Of a stretch of DNA of 19,355 nucleotides, positions 6,130-15,261 are shown in pieces. The number at the start of each line of letters is the position of its first letter. The stretch's first letter is position 1. The DNA lies in contig JANBQS010000382.1 of the NCBI GenBank assembly GCA_027577415.1, positions 1 through 19,355 of the forward strand. The letters are read 5' to 3'. The translations under genes and the position numbers were made by a program. The notes under the pieces were generated by a model. It ran no database searches. It was not told where the DNA came from and saw nothing but the letters and a program-made list of their open reading frames with translations. Source of the DNA: Coemansia sp. RSA 922. Lineage: Eukaryota > Kickxellomycota > Kickxellomycetes > Kickxellales > Kickxellaceae.

Positions 6130-9100
6130 ATGGACGCTACCACAGCAGACGGCGACGCTACAGAGGTGGTGAGTGGCAATACCTCAGCGCAACTACAGCT
6201 GTACCAAGCAGTTCCGCTCCTTGTCGATAATCTTTATCCGTATACGCGCTCTCTGCCGTTCCACACAGTTCCATCACCCAAAGGCACCGTTAGAGCTCGT
6301 GTCAGTCACCAAGAGCAGCTTGCGGCTCACTTGGGCGGCCACGTCAAAAGCTCGTTGTACACACTGCAGTCGCAGCCTGATACTTGCATACAGTGGCGAA
6401 TTCTGGGCGATCGCAAAACTCTGGAGCTGCGTCCCTTGCGCTGGATTAGCAGCGGCGACACTGCTTTAGGACAATCTGATAGCGACCAGCTCTCACCGGC
6501 AGTAATCAACGAGGCTGTGTCCAGCGTGACGTCGACTTGGAGCTTTGCCTCTCAGCTATTGGACACTGTGGTTATTGCCGATGAAGTAAGCTCGCAGGGT
6601 CAACTGCAGGTCTCAGTCACAGTGTGCTCGCAAGACGGTGTCATCTATCGACTGGACTTTGCGTCGGCTTGGGAGATTTCCAGCGATGCCGTTGATGTCG
6701 ATAGTTGTATGAGCTGGTACCTGATCGAGTGGTGCCACGATTCCGCTGGTAGGCCGATATCGGGGCGGAAGCCAACAATATTCGATGGGCTTGGCCCACA
6801 CCTCTTAGCTGTTGGCTGTGAGGATTCGGCGCTGGTGTGGCTGCAGTGGCAAGATGGCTCGAGTGAGGCGCTTGGCGATCTTCATGGCTACGTTACTGAA
6901 AGCGTGTCGTCGGCTTCGGGAATCTTGCAATCAGTCAAGGAGTTTATCCCTCGTATGCTTCGTCGTGGAGCGAGCACGGTGAGTGATTATGACGGCTTGC
7001 CCAACCGCCTCGTGTCGTTTGCTCTTACTCAGGTGCTTGATGGCAGCGTGCAGTATGCTGTTACACTGAGCCGCGATCGCAAGCTCCGGTTCTGGGCCAA
7101 CGGATCGAGCTCTGCCTGCCAGCACGAGGAGCTGTTGCCCCAGCTCGACGTCCTGGGCAGCCCGATCCCTATTGACCCGCACGGCCTGCCGCTCCCGCCT
7201 ATCGAGGTTGGCACGCGCAACTACATTCGCATTATCTCTCGTAGCATGGGCGTGTACTCGAACGACTCGGAGATGGTGACTGGGCAGAGCAACGTATTTG
7301 GCGTTCTGGTGTTTGTTCCAGACGAGGCCACGCCTTACTTTACGCTCTTGCAAATAACGATTGACGAGCAGAGTCGTATCTCCGATGTGCAGACCGTTAT
7401 ATACAAGCCGTGCAAGGCGACCAATGGTGCTAGCCAGCTCATGGCCGACGATGAGCTGGTTGACTTCCAGATCTCTCATCACGAGGAACTGCGGCCGACT
7501 CTCGTCGAGGGGCCAAATGGGCAGCCCATTGAACAGGATATGGATTGCCCGTACTGGACTTTGTGGGCGCTGTGGGAGCGCTCGCAAGAGCAAGTCATCA
7601 CTCATACGTACTTTTCGCTGCGGCCAGACGCCTCTTCCGAGGAAACGGGCGCGCAGCAGGGATTCCAATTTGAGGGACACCCGGTGCTTGGAGAGCGGTG
7701 GTATACAGTTTTGTCGCAGCACCAGGCGATGCGGCCCACAAATGACGGGCCGCAGATCAAAGAAGTCGAGGCCCGTCTGGCAAGAGCCGCAAGCGCATCA
7801 CAGGGCGACACCAATAATGGCAGCGAGAGCGCGTCCGTGTCAGCCGACCAAGGCGATAGTGACGACAACGGCATTAGCGCGGTACAAACGGGTGAGATCT
7901 CGCGGGTGTTTTTGGACCACCTGTTCAATCCATCGAGATTCGATCGCGGCGTCCTTGAGCACGCCCTTGCCTTGTATGAGGCGTCGGCACGCGAGCGCGG
8001 CTTTGGCCTGCCCACAGCGGCGCATACAGCTACAGCGGCGAGCCCTAACCTGCGTCAACGCGTGGCAACTGTAGTAGGCTCGTTCTTGCGTGTCGAGACC
8101 AGCCGGAAGAACGGCGCCATGCTGGTGGGTGAGTTCCAGCGATCGCTGTTTACCGAGTGGATGCGGTATTCCACGCTGTGCGCTCGTATCCAGCGCGTGG
8201 CCAATGCACCCAAGGCGCTGTCTCTGTGTGGATCGACCAACATGGTCTGCGTGGTGGCGAGCAACGGCCTAATGACATTGCAATCGGCCGGCACTATCGA
8301 GTGGATGCACGGCCTGACTGAGCGTGACCCAGCGGCTTCAGTGCTGCTGAGCGCGCCCGAGTATGCAATCTGCGACAAATACCCCGATCTCGCCCAGAGC
8401 AACGCTCGCCTCGAGGTTGCTCGCCTGCTTGCAGCTACATCGTACTTGTCCAATGCCATGGCAGCTGATCGTCTCTCTGCCCTCACAGACGATATGGCGC
8501 GAGAGGCCAGTGGTGAGATTTTGGTATCGTATGAGACGCGTGCCGTGGAGTTGTTTGAGAAATACGCTGCCGAGTCCATCACGCCTAACCATGCCAAGCA
8601 TGCAGCGAAGCTATTGGGATTATGCCAATCGCCTGGTGACACGATCAGCAACCTTGTACAGGAGTTGGCCAAGTCGGCTGGATCTGTCGAGCTGTTGACT
8701 GAAGTCGACGGTGTACAGTCGTTCAAAAGCAGCGCAAGCATGGAGGGTCTGTTTGCATCGGCGTTTGCAATCTCGACTAACGCACGGTTCGAGCTTTCTC
8801 GCGATATTACATTGCTGCTCATCTGCGTTGTCTACTACTCTGAGGATTTGAAGTCGGTAGATATTGCCAGCATTCCCTCGGTACTCGCGACTAGCCTCAA
8901 CGTGTTCAACTTGTTTGCTGTCTCGCAGTGGGTGGCATCACAATCGATAAGCGCGTTCAGTGATGACTCGTTGGTTGAGGATCCTAGCTCGGTCGATGGG
9001 TTCTTGCGCAAGTTCTCGGTCCTCAACCTTAGTCGGCGTCGTGACTCTGCTGGCAGCGTTGCCAGCAAACCTGCTGCTACGGATTTGCCTACTGGTGGTG

Positions 9101-11178
9101 GCGGCGGCAACGTCTTTGTATACAGCATGTTGCACGATATCCTGAGCCGCAGCTACACGGTTCGCTTTACCGGACACTCGGAGACATTCGCTGATATGAT
9201 CACCGAGGGCATGCAGCAGATCTACGCTACGCTTGGCTTTGCTGCCGCCTGGACCGGCAATACTCAATCGGTGGACGCACAGTCGCAAGTCAACGTTGTC
9301 TTGTTTGCCGCCAAGCTGGAGAAGATTGCGCCGCCAGAGCTCACAGAGTCGTTCCTGCGTTACTTGCCCAAGAGCACCGCCTCGTGCTATTTGAGCGGTC
9401 TAGTGTCTTTGCGCTTGCGGGACTATACTGGCGCCAGCGATTTCTTTGTCAACGCCGGTGTCGCCTATGGACAGGTTGGCGAGGGCATTCGCGATGGTGT
9501 AGACCTCCAGCACGTATTACCCAAGGCAGTGCTCGACTCAGGCCTTGCGTTTTCGTACTACGACCACGTGGCTGAGCTATTTGAGACCGTGCGCCAGTTC
9601 GCTCTTGTCAGTCGCTTCAGCCATCTCGCCCTCCAAGCTCTGCAAGAGGAATCACAGCTCGAGACGTCGGAGCTGGCTGCCGATGTGCAGCGTGAGTGGC
9701 AGCAAAAGCTGTGGTTTAAGATCTTCCACGCCGAACTCGAGCGCAACTCTTACGAGCAGGCATATATGGCGATGATGGCCAATCCCGACCAGAAGCAGCA
9801 ACTGGGCTGCCTGCGCCATCTTATAAGCGTGTTGTGCGAGCGTGAGGGCGGCGTAGCTACGCTCTGCCGTTTGAGTTTCCCAGGCTTGCACGAGCATGTC
9901 GAGGAGAACTTGTTGTTCAAGGCGCGTCATAGCGATTTGTTGGCCAAACCAAACTACTTTAGGATTCTCTATTCCTTCCACGTCTACCGCGGCAACTATC
10001 GCAACGCTGCGTCGGCCATGTACCAGTACGCGCGCCGCCTAGCTGCGTTGATGTTGCATACCGGCGATGTACAACGCATTTTGGTTGAGCAAGGCCAAGC
10101 ACTACTGGCATGCGTCAATGGGCTCAGTCTTGTTGATGCGCAATATGCCTGGGTAGTCGTTGGCCGTCAACAAGGAGCTGCCGATAGCATAGAAGTCGCC
10201 GATGCAGACGATAGCTATATCAGACGCAAGCGTCGGAGGATCGCCATTGGACGCTTTGACTCGTCCTCCAGTAGCCAGGGTCAGGATATCGACATTGTCG
10301 AGCTGGCTGACGTCCGGCGCGAATATACTTTGTGTATGGCGCGGATTACGCTCGGTACGACATTCCAAGAGATGTTCTCGCGTAACGTGCTGCTCGAACC
10401 CGAAGACGTTATTGCTTTATACGTCAAGACTGGTATGTACGACAGTGCTTTATCGTTTGCCAAGGCGTTTGGTTTGAAGCTTGACTATATTTTGACTACG
10501 TTGGCGAAAAAGTGTCTGGAATTGTCCGTCACTCAGTCAGCCAAGGCCCAGCGTGAGCAAACACCCGACGCGTTCTGGTCAAATGTTGGAATCCGTGACA
10601 GTGCAGGTACCCCGAGTGAGCGTGCATGGCGGCTGTTGCGCTACTACCTTGATTTGGAGGAGCCCACAGAGAAGAACGACCAGCGGTACCGTTTGCTAGT
10701 GGCTGACACGATACTGGGAGCCGAAAACGACTCGGTATTAGCACCCTGGCTTTCTTCATTGTTGCTGCTTCGCTGTCCCCAAGACTTGGTCCGTCTGTGT
10801 CTGCGCAACGGCTGTGTCACTGAGGGTGCCGAGTTCCTCTTGCAACATATCAACACGCTACGTGGCCAGGTGGCATCGACTGCGGTTGCCAAGACTACTC
10901 GTGGTGTTTGGCTGCCTTATCAACTTTTGGATCAGACCATGGGTATTTTGGACGATGCTGTGGCGCGCTTCGAAGAGGCTGTGGAAAAGATCAAGGACGC
11001 AAAGAAGCAGGGCGGATCGGATGCCGATATGAAGCGTCTCAAGTCGCTATTTAGGAGCTATCGCGAGCGCCTAGCCTCACTACAGCGCTTGCGGACTGAT
11101 CTCAGAACGGCGTTCGATCAGTACATGGTTATTGCTGCACGGGAGAGCCGCGATATTTCCGAAATCATTGCTGCTTGA
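6130..11178 (+). CDS. NUP120: Nup160/Nup120-type nucleoporin of the Y-complex
   Basis: A 1,682-residue intronless protein matching the Nup160 (animal/fission yeast Nup120) scaffold nucleoporin of the Y-shaped Nup107-160 complex, which coats the nuclear pore membrane. The N-terminal half (about 1-650) has β-propeller character: WRILGDRKTLELRPL near 95, SQDGVIYRLDFASAW near 170, VALVW-type strands near 235 and VTLSRDRKLRFW near 311. The C-terminal half is α-helical solenoid, with the family's SFHVYRGNYRNAASAMYQYARRL (about 1280-1300), LSLVDAQYAWVV and REYTLCMARITLG. An acidic, Ser-rich linker (about 565-590) and a short charged segment with RRKRRRIA near 1360 interrupt it. Metazoan Nup160 is about 1,400 aa and yeast Nup120 about 1,040 aa, so this copy is long. 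The ATG at 6130 follows an AT-rich leader. A candidate AATAAA lies at 11391-11396, 213 bp after the stop. Confidence 0.82.
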   Translation: MDATTADGDATEVVSGNTSAQLQLYQAVPLLVDNLYPYTRSLPFHTVPSPKGTVRARVSHQEQLAAHLGGHVKSSLYTLQSQPDTCIQWRILGDRKTLELRPLRWISSGDTALGQSDSDQLSPAVINEAVSSVTSTWSFASQLLDTVVIADEVSSQGQLQVSVTVCSQDGVIYRLDFASAWEISSDAVDVDSCMSWYLIEWCHDSAGRPISGRKPTIFDGLGPHLLAVGCEDSALVWLQWQDGSSEALGDLHGYVTESVSSASGILQSVKEFIPRMLRRGASTVSDYDGLPNRLVSFALTQVLDGSVQYAVTLSRDRKLRFWANGSSSACQHEELLPQLDVLGSPIPIDPHGLPLPPIEVGTRNYIRIISRSMGVYSNDSEMVTGQSNVFGVLVFVPDEATPYFTLLQITIDEQSRISDVQTVIYKPCKATNGASQLMADDELVDFQISHHEELRPTLVEGPNGQPIEQDMDCPYWTLWALWERSQEQVITHTYFSLRPDASSEETGAQQGFQFEGHPVLGERWYTVLSQHQAMRPTNDGPQIKEVEARLARAASASQGDTNNGSESASVSADQGDSDDNGISAVQTGEISRVFLDHLFNPSRFDRGVLEHALALYEASARERGFGLPTAAHTATAASPNLRQRVATVVGSFLRVETSRKNGAMLVGEFQRSLFTEWMRYSTLCARIQRVANAPKALSLCGSTNMVCVVASNGLMTLQSAGTIEWMHGLTERDPAASVLLSAPEYAICDKYPDLAQSNARLEVARLLAATSYLSNAMAADRLSALTDDMAREASGEILVSYETRAVELFEKYAAESITPNHAKHAAKLLGLCQSPGDTISNLVQELAKSAGSVELLTEVDGVQSFKSSASMEGLFASAFAISTNARFELSRDITLLLICVVYYSEDLKSVDIASIPSVLATSLNVFNLFAVSQWVASQSISAFSDDSLVEDPSSVDGFLRKFSVLNLSRRRDSAGSVASKPAATDLPTGGGGGNVFVYSMLHDILSRSYTVRFTGHSETFADMITEGMQQIYATLGFAAAWTGNTQSVDAQSQVNVVLFAAKLEKIAPPELTESFLRYLPKSTASCYLSGLVSLRLRDYTGASDFFVNAGVAYGQVGEGIRDGVDLQHVLPKAVLDSGLAFSYYDHVAELFETVRQFALVSRFSHLALQALQEESQLETSELAADVQREWQQKLWFKIFHAELERNSYEQAYMAMMANPDQKQQLGCLRHLISVLCEREGGVATLCRLSFPGLHEHVEENLLFKARHSDLLAKPNYFRILYSFHVYRGNYRNAASAMYQYARRLAALMLHTGDVQRILVEQGQALLACVNGLSLVDAQYAWVVVGRQQGAADSIEVADADDSYIRRKRRRIAIGRFDSSSSSQGQDIDIVELADVRREYTLCMARITLGTTFQEMFSRNVLLEPEDVIALYVKTGMYDSALSFAKAFGLKLDYILTTLAKKCLELSVTQSAKAQREQTPDAFWSNVGIRDSAGTPSERAWRLLRYYLDLEEPTEKNDQRYRLLVADTILGAENDSVLAPWLSSLLLLRCPQDLVRLCLRNGCVTEGAEFLLQHINTLRGQVASTAVAKTTRGVWLPYQLLDQTMGILDDAVARFEEAVEKIKDAKKQGGSDADMKRLKSLFRSYRERLASLQRLRTDLRTAFDQYMVIAARESRDISEIIAA

Positions 11179-11443
11179 GTGTCGGTTACTTTGGAAATAA
11201 TGTTACCGTGTTTCTATTCTTCATTTTTCTTCCTTTCAAATATTTACCAACTATGTGATTCAACACTGCCACTATTGTTTGGGGAGGGATTTTTCATTGG
11301 GTTTAGCATGGATCTTGAAAACCATTTACTCTGCAAAAACAAAAGAAAAAAATGAACTGTTGAACAAAATAAGAGTTGTAGAAAGTACTGAATAAAATAG
11401 TTGTTATTTGGCACTGGAAAATTTCCTTACATTTTATACCTAG
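11179..11443 (+). terminator. Nup160 3' flank with AATAAA
   Basis: This AT-rich stretch follows the nucleoporin stop codon. AATAAA at 11391-11396 is the best polyadenylation signal; T-rich and A-rich tracts precede it. Nothing coding is visible. Confidence 0.45.
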
Positions 11444-11680
11444 TTAGACGGCGGTGGATGATGAGGGAGAAAAGAAATGTCTGCCCAGAGAGTGAAGCTC
11501 TTGCTTCAATGGAGACTTGCCAGCAAGCTCCAATGTAACCACCCTGCTGGCGAGTCCCTTGTTTTTTTTTTTGTATCGTGTTGCAAGACTTGAAACTAAA
11601 TCGTAGCCTTGTAAGCCTGCTTTTTTTCGAGCTAGCTGTTCTTGTTCATGTAGTGCAAGAATTGTACTACTTTTATTCAA
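11444..11680 (-). other. Unassigned open stretch without an ATG (possible 3' exon)
   Basis: A 79-codon open frame ends in TAA at 11444-11446. The translation contains EQLARKKAGLQGYDLVSSLA and ends HFFSPSSSTAV. It has no in-frame ATG; its listed start is a TTG and an in-frame TGA lies 10 codons upstream of that. It could be the last exon of an unrecognised gene, with a splice acceptor in the purine-rich sequence near 11690-11710, or chance. I see no homologue. Confidence 0.15.
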
Positions 11681-11954
11681 AGTTTTCCCCCTCCCTTCTT
11701 TTCAGCTCGACTCCTTCCCACCTTTCAACCTTTCAATGCCGCCCAAGACTTGATGAGGAAAAGTAGGGCTTTGTAATTACTATTCTCAATGACTCTGCTG
11801 TCACTCACTTTTTTTGTTATGCTGCATTTTCCTTAGTTGATACATTACATACTCTTGCCTCTATTTGCACTGTTCGCCCTTGTCCTTGTCAAACCGTAAA
11901 CCAATTCTACTAAAAGCTATCTGTCTAAACAAGTTTATTTAGAAATAATATGTT
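11681..11954. other. AT-rich intergenic sequence, nothing recognised
   Basis: Pyrimidine-rich plus-strand sequence (CCCCCTCCCTTC near 11686-11699, then repeated CCTTTCAACC) with no convincing gene, RNA or repeat. It separates the Nup160 3' flank from the first cassette unit. Confidence 0.3.
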
Positions 11955-12212
11955 GAAATGTTAAGGTCATTAAAAATAATGCTAGAGAATGGTACTCAAA
12001 AGAATGTCCTACTGAGTACTGAAGGCATTGAAGCTGCTAGCATGGCTATGGAAATATATAAGCTCAAGATCAGTTTGTTAACTCCTATGACCACATTGGT
12101 GTGGAATTCAATAAGCTTGGACAAAAGCTCTCTCTCCGCTTCAATGTTCTGAAACGGGATAGGAGACAACTAGAATATTGAAACTTAGCCAGGTCCTGAC
12201 ACCTCAAGGCTG

Positions 12213-12575
12213 TTAAGAAGGAACCAAGCTCTGCATATATTCTAATAGTGTTGGTCCTTGGTCAGCATCCGTGTATGGGATCGGCTGTACTGTGGTTGGC
12301 TCATTATTGCTACCGGGAATGGCAGTCTTATGCCAACGAACTGTCCAATAATCATCAGTTTTTAAACATCTAAAAGAGACTTCTTGGTTACCCTTAATCA
12401 CTGCACATGCAAAATTACCCTCAATATCCCTATTATGAGTATTACTACCGTCGTCTAGGATCAAACGCATAGTGACATTATTAGCAAAAGTAGAAATAGC
12501 TACGAGTGCTAATGAAGGTGAAGCAAAAGTAATTTGACCTACGTCATCACTAAATGAATCCATATTATCAGCCAT
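12213..12575 (-). CDS. P1: small protein of an unrecognised paralogous family
   Basis: A 120-residue protein beginning MADNMDSFSDDVG and ending YTDADQGPTLLEYMQSLVPS. I recognise no known domain. It aligns with P2 (13784-14071), P3 (15526-15600) and P4 (16676-16927) over a shared frame: an F/Y-T/A start segment, an LA..AI..F helix-like stretch, a G-x-F-x-C-x-V block (GNFACAV in P1, GDFECTV in P2, NNFTCTV in P4), S-V/F-F, a Trp in the VRW/LNW/FFW position, and the tail TDADQGP. It has no signal peptide or membrane segment, and alternation of hydrophobic residues suggests a β-rich fold. The frame also opens from a TTG at 12590, but the ATG at 12573-12575 lies in a good AACAAACATGGC context that P2 shares. 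It is the only family member here that is neither shortened nor interrupted. Confidence 0.55.
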   Translation of the reverse strand: MADNMDSFSDDVGQITFASPSLALVAISTFANNVTMRLILDDGSNTHNRDIEGNFACAVIKGNQEVSFRCLKTDDYWTVRWHKTAIPGSNNEPTTVQPIPYTDADQGPTLLEYMQSLVPS

Positions 12576-12600
12576 GTTTGTTTGAGTCAAGTGCAGTACT

Positions 12601-12682
12601 ATGAGAGATGTTGTAAGAGTGAGTTGGATGAGATGAAGAAAAGTTTTTTGTTTTGAGGTGGGTAAGGCTTATGCTTTTTATA
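12601..12682 (-). promoter_or_regulatory. P1 promoter: TATA box and conserved 38-bp leader
   Basis: TATAAAAAGC lies at 12673-12682 on the minus strand, about 100 bp before the P1 ATG. A 38-bp leader at 12601-12638 (sense begins CTTCATCTCATCCAACTCAC) is shared with P2 (5 mismatches) and P4 (1 mismatch). Start-site function is inferred from spacing and conservation. Confidence 0.6.
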
Positions 12683-13272
12683 CCCAGTTGCTTGGCAGAG
12701 AGTGGAAGAAGAAGAAAAGTGTCTACCAAGAAAATATTTCTTGCTCCAAAAAAAATTTGTATTCTAGACTGCTTGGGCATGACCATTTTTTGTTTTTCTG
12801 TTTCCATATCTGGCTGTGTTTTTCCAATTATTGCTATGTCATAGTGGTTTCGGGTTATTTATCAAGGCATTCTTTGTGTTTTCTTTTTAACACTGCCTAT
12901 TTGGATATGTTCTAGCACTACATTTCCAAATTCCACTATACTTGGACATGGCTTTCTCCACAAAGCTTTAGTGGTTTCTGAGTAGAGTAGCAAAGGGTTT
13001 TGCATTTTTTGTATACATTTATGCTTGCTTGCCAACTTGATAGTGCACTTTTGCCTTTCACACAGCACCCACTTTCCTATTCCGACAACAGACTTGTTTC
13101 CAACTCCATGTTCACTATTTTTAAAGTGGGTTTTTAGTGGCCTTTTGCCCCGCAAAGTGTCTGAATTCCCCTTTAGCATGCTAAATTTATCCTTTTCTCG
13201 TTTATCCTATCTGTATAGTGTCTTGTTTTTTTTTTTTCTGCCTTTCTCAGTCATTCAAAGTGGCAATAATTA

Positions 13273-13489
13273 AGCTACACGCATAAAAATCACCAATCTA
13301 ATCACGTATGTTAGGATATAATGCTGTAATGCTAAAATAGTCAACTAGCACCATAGAAAGAATTAAAATATATATATTTCAAAAACATAAAAGCAACACT
13401 ATGCTATAGTAGCAGAATTGCAGTCTTACACTGTACCACTTGCAGCTACACACATTGCTACCTAAGAAATTTGTGTGAAAATGTTGTAT
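13273..13489. other. Spacer between cassette units 1 and 2
   Basis: AT-rich sequence (TATATATATTTC near 13370) with no gene, RNA or repeat that I recognise. Confidence 0.3.
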
Positions 13490-13783
13490 TAAAAAATGTG
13501 GAGGTCATGAAAAAGAGTGCTAGAGAATGATACTAGAAAGTATGCCTTACTGAGCACTGAAACTGAGAATGGTGTTTTGACTCTGCTGGTGTGATGGCAG
13601 GTATACGAAAGCAGCTACATACACATAGTCAGCTTCCTTGCTTCCAAGTACAACTGGAAACCACACAGGCATGTGTTTCGTAAAGGGGTGGACAGTGCCT
13701 TGTATACAGAAACAAGGACCAAGTGCTAAGACCATGACTCATGCCTAATTTCCACTCATCCCAGGGATATTTAGTAGATGCCC

Positions 13784-14071
13784 TTAGTCAGCATCTGTGT
13801 ACGTGCTATGCTCTACTGGGTTTGTGATAGTGTTGTTTCCAGGAGCTACAGACGCCATCCAATTAAGTCTGCACTCAGTACCAGTCCTCTCACTATAAAA
13901 ATGGACTGAATCATCATTCACCACCACTGTACATTCAAAATCACCATGCATATCTGTACTAAAATCAACAGTGATGCCAGCAAAAGCATTAATGGCTTGT
14001 TTTGCTAAGTCCTCCGAAGTAAAAGTAGCATTTCCCATGCCAGTGCCAAATGGTACGTTATTTTCAGCCAT
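13784..14071 (-). CDS. P2: small paralogue, probably shortened by a nonsense change
   Basis: A 95-residue protein, MAENNVPFGTGMGNATF through STYTDAD, of the same unrecognised family as P1. The conserved core GDFECTVVVNDDSVHFYSE is clear. The TAA stop stands exactly where P1 and P3 have CAA (Gln) in TDADQG. Past the stop, 13745-13783 still reads GHLLNIPGMSGN then TAG, matching the P3 tail GPLLNIPGMSGN. So the ancestral protein was probably about 12-13 residues longer, and this copy has a C-to-T nonsense change. The start is the ATG at 14069-14071 in an AACAAACATGGC context. Loss of the tail may or may not abolish function. Confidence 0.5.
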   Translation of the reverse strand: MAENNVPFGTGMGNATFTSEDLAKQAINAFAGITVDFSTDMHGDFECTVVVNDDSVHFYSERTGTECRLNWMASVAPGNNTITNPVEHSTYTDAD

Positions 14072-14096
14072 GTTTGTTAGAATCAAATGTTATCCT

Positions 14097-14178
14097 ATGA
14101 GAGAAAAAGTATGAGTGAGTTGGATGAGATGAAGAAAAAAAATTTGTTTTGAGGTGGGTAAGGCTCTTGCTTTTTATA
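14097..14178 (-). promoter_or_regulatory. P2 promoter: TATA box and conserved leader
   Basis: TATAAAAAGC lies at 14169-14178 and the 38-bp leader at 14097-14134, in the same arrangement and spacing as P1. The segment between them is also nearly identical to P1, apart from a short A/T-run difference. Confidence 0.6.
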
Positions 14179-14604
14179 CCCAGTTGCTCAACGAAACGTA
14201 GAAGAGAAAAATGTGTCTGCCAAGAGAAGGTTGTGTTTCTTGCTCCGATATTCATGTTCGGGGCTGGCCGTGTAAGGTAAGTGCAGTTCTTTCCTTCTTT
14301 GAAAGCTTGTTTTTAATCATTGCTAGCTTAAAGTGGTTTCTATTAATAAATCAAAGCATGCTTTGTAATTTCCCCTTTGCCATGACGTATTTGGATTATT
14401 GCTGACATTATTTCCTCTGGCCTTATCCGAGTTTCCGTCAAAGGGTTTGCTCTTTTCTTTTACTTTTCTGTGCTAGCCAGCTTGAAAGTGCACTATAGTT
14501 TTTTTTTTTTGCCTTTTTACCTTCTTTTGTCGAGCATCAATCTTGCTGTCAATTCTATTTTTTTTACCACTTTCAATGTAGTTGTTTGGGCTCCTTTGCC
14601 CTAC

Positions 14605-14867
14605 AATGTGTAGATTTGTAGTCTAGCTTATTTGGCGTTAGCCTAAGTCACCGTTCTAATGTCTCGTATTAAATAAAATAATAAAAGATATAAGAAGTGA
14701 GTTAAAAGAAACCTAAGCCCGTAATGCCGTGCGCTGTTCCTCTATAACCAAAGTCGTGGCGCAGTAGCGCTAGTCGTCAATATTAAGATCGCCCAACGGG
14801 CGATAGATCGGTCACGTGACCGAAATGTGGGATCGCTCGCCGACGCGACGTGTCGATCCTACACAAT
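14605..14867 (+). mobile_element. MITE copy A (257 bp) with AAT target-site duplications
   Basis: The element occupies 14608-14864. It begins GTGTAGATTTG and ends GATCCTACAC, giving imperfect terminal inverted repeats (GTGTAG/CTACAC), and is flanked by AAT at 14605-14607 and 14865-14867. It has no coding capacity. Its 3' half is rich in palindromes: GCGCAGTAGCGC, ATCGCCC/GGGCGAT (14788-14804) and a 16-bp perfect palindrome TCGGTCACGTGACCGA (14808-14823). It has 23 CpGs. It differs from copy B at one base (14849 C, 17502 T). Unit 1 retains the corresponding site without the element. It is a non-autonomous DNA transposon in form; the superfamily is unknown. Confidence 0.82.
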
Positions 14868-15261
14868 GTATTCGAGAATCCTCTTACAGGCTAAAAATAC
14901 ACTATTTCCGTCTATTACGTCAGTCTGATGTCTTGTGTTTCTGCTGCCTTTATAGTCATACAAAGGCAGTAAAGAGCTGTTGGACACTTTAGTCCCACCT
15001 CTCTTTTTTGAAACCCCTGTTGAATTTCCTGTTTATTTCCTAGACCAAAGCTCAAATCTCCTCGAGCAAAGCACAGTGGCTAGCAATAATTGAAATACTC
15101 ATAATTTGGAAACTAATGAACCTTAAGCTTTTGAAGAATGCAGCTATACACATAGAATTTCTAGGTTGACCTCGACTCAGCCCAGCTATTCAAGTTGTAG
15201 GTTGATTCTACAAAACTACCAACAAAAACAAGTATATTTAAAAGTGCTATGTGTGTTCAGT
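14865..15261. other. Upstream end of unit 2 and spacer before unit 3
   Basis: The first 120 bp continue the unit 2 upstream flank. The rest is AT-rich sequence with no gene. A short inverted pair TTGTAG/CTACAA (about 15198-15216) resembles the MITE ends brought together, but it is too short to interpret. Confidence 0.3.

Larger units (their letters stand above)
11955..13272 (-). repeat. Cassette unit 1 (contains P1)
   Basis: This is the first of three similarly oriented, diverged duplications. Shared landmarks: the downstream flank near 11960-12010 (a GGTCATTAAAA-type block, then GCTAGAGAATGGTAC), the P1 coding sequence, the 38-bp leader, the TATA box, and upstream sequence ending with a TGCCTTTCTCAGTCATTCAAAG block (about 13240-13262). 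Unit 2 (about 13490-14985) matches all of these and unit 3 (15262-15600) matches the downstream part. Boundaries are approximate because they were found by eye. Confidence 0.6.
13490..14985 (-). repeat. Cassette unit 2 (contains P2 and an inserted MITE, copy A)
   Basis: A second, diverged copy of the cassette on the minus strand. The downstream flank (13490-13783) shares a GTGGAGGTCAT-type start with units 1 and 3, and its last 45 bp before the P2 tail are nearly identical to unit 3 (CATGACTCATGCCTAATTTC onward). The upstream flank runs through TGCCTTTATAGTCATACAAAG (about 14945-14965). It is longer than unit 1 mainly because a 257-bp MITE (14608-14864) is inserted. Boundaries are approximate. 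Confidence 0.6.

Noticed and set aside
6931..7722. 263-codon minus-strand open frame inside the Nup160 gene, and other long antisense frames there
   Set aside because: They are shadow frames of a well-supported coding sequence, with Arg/Leu/His-rich translations and no family match.
13547..13735. 62-codon minus-strand frame downstream of P2
   Set aside because: It lies in the cassette 3' flank and is not open in the matching parts of units 1 and 3.
12568..14255. Two similar minus-strand open frames upstream of P1 and P2 (12568-12807 and 14064-14255), both ending SNKHG
   Set aside because: They run through the conserved TATA box and leader and overlap the P1/P2 start codons. Their similarity follows from DNA conservation of the promoter, and no ATG lies downstream of the TATA in the shared part.
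14740..14775. tRNA A-box-like sequence (TGGCGCAGTAGCGC) in the MITE, hinting at a SINE
   Set aside because: No B box follows at the right distance, there is no A-rich tail, and all copies have inverted ends with fixed 3-bp duplications, which fits a DNA transposon better.
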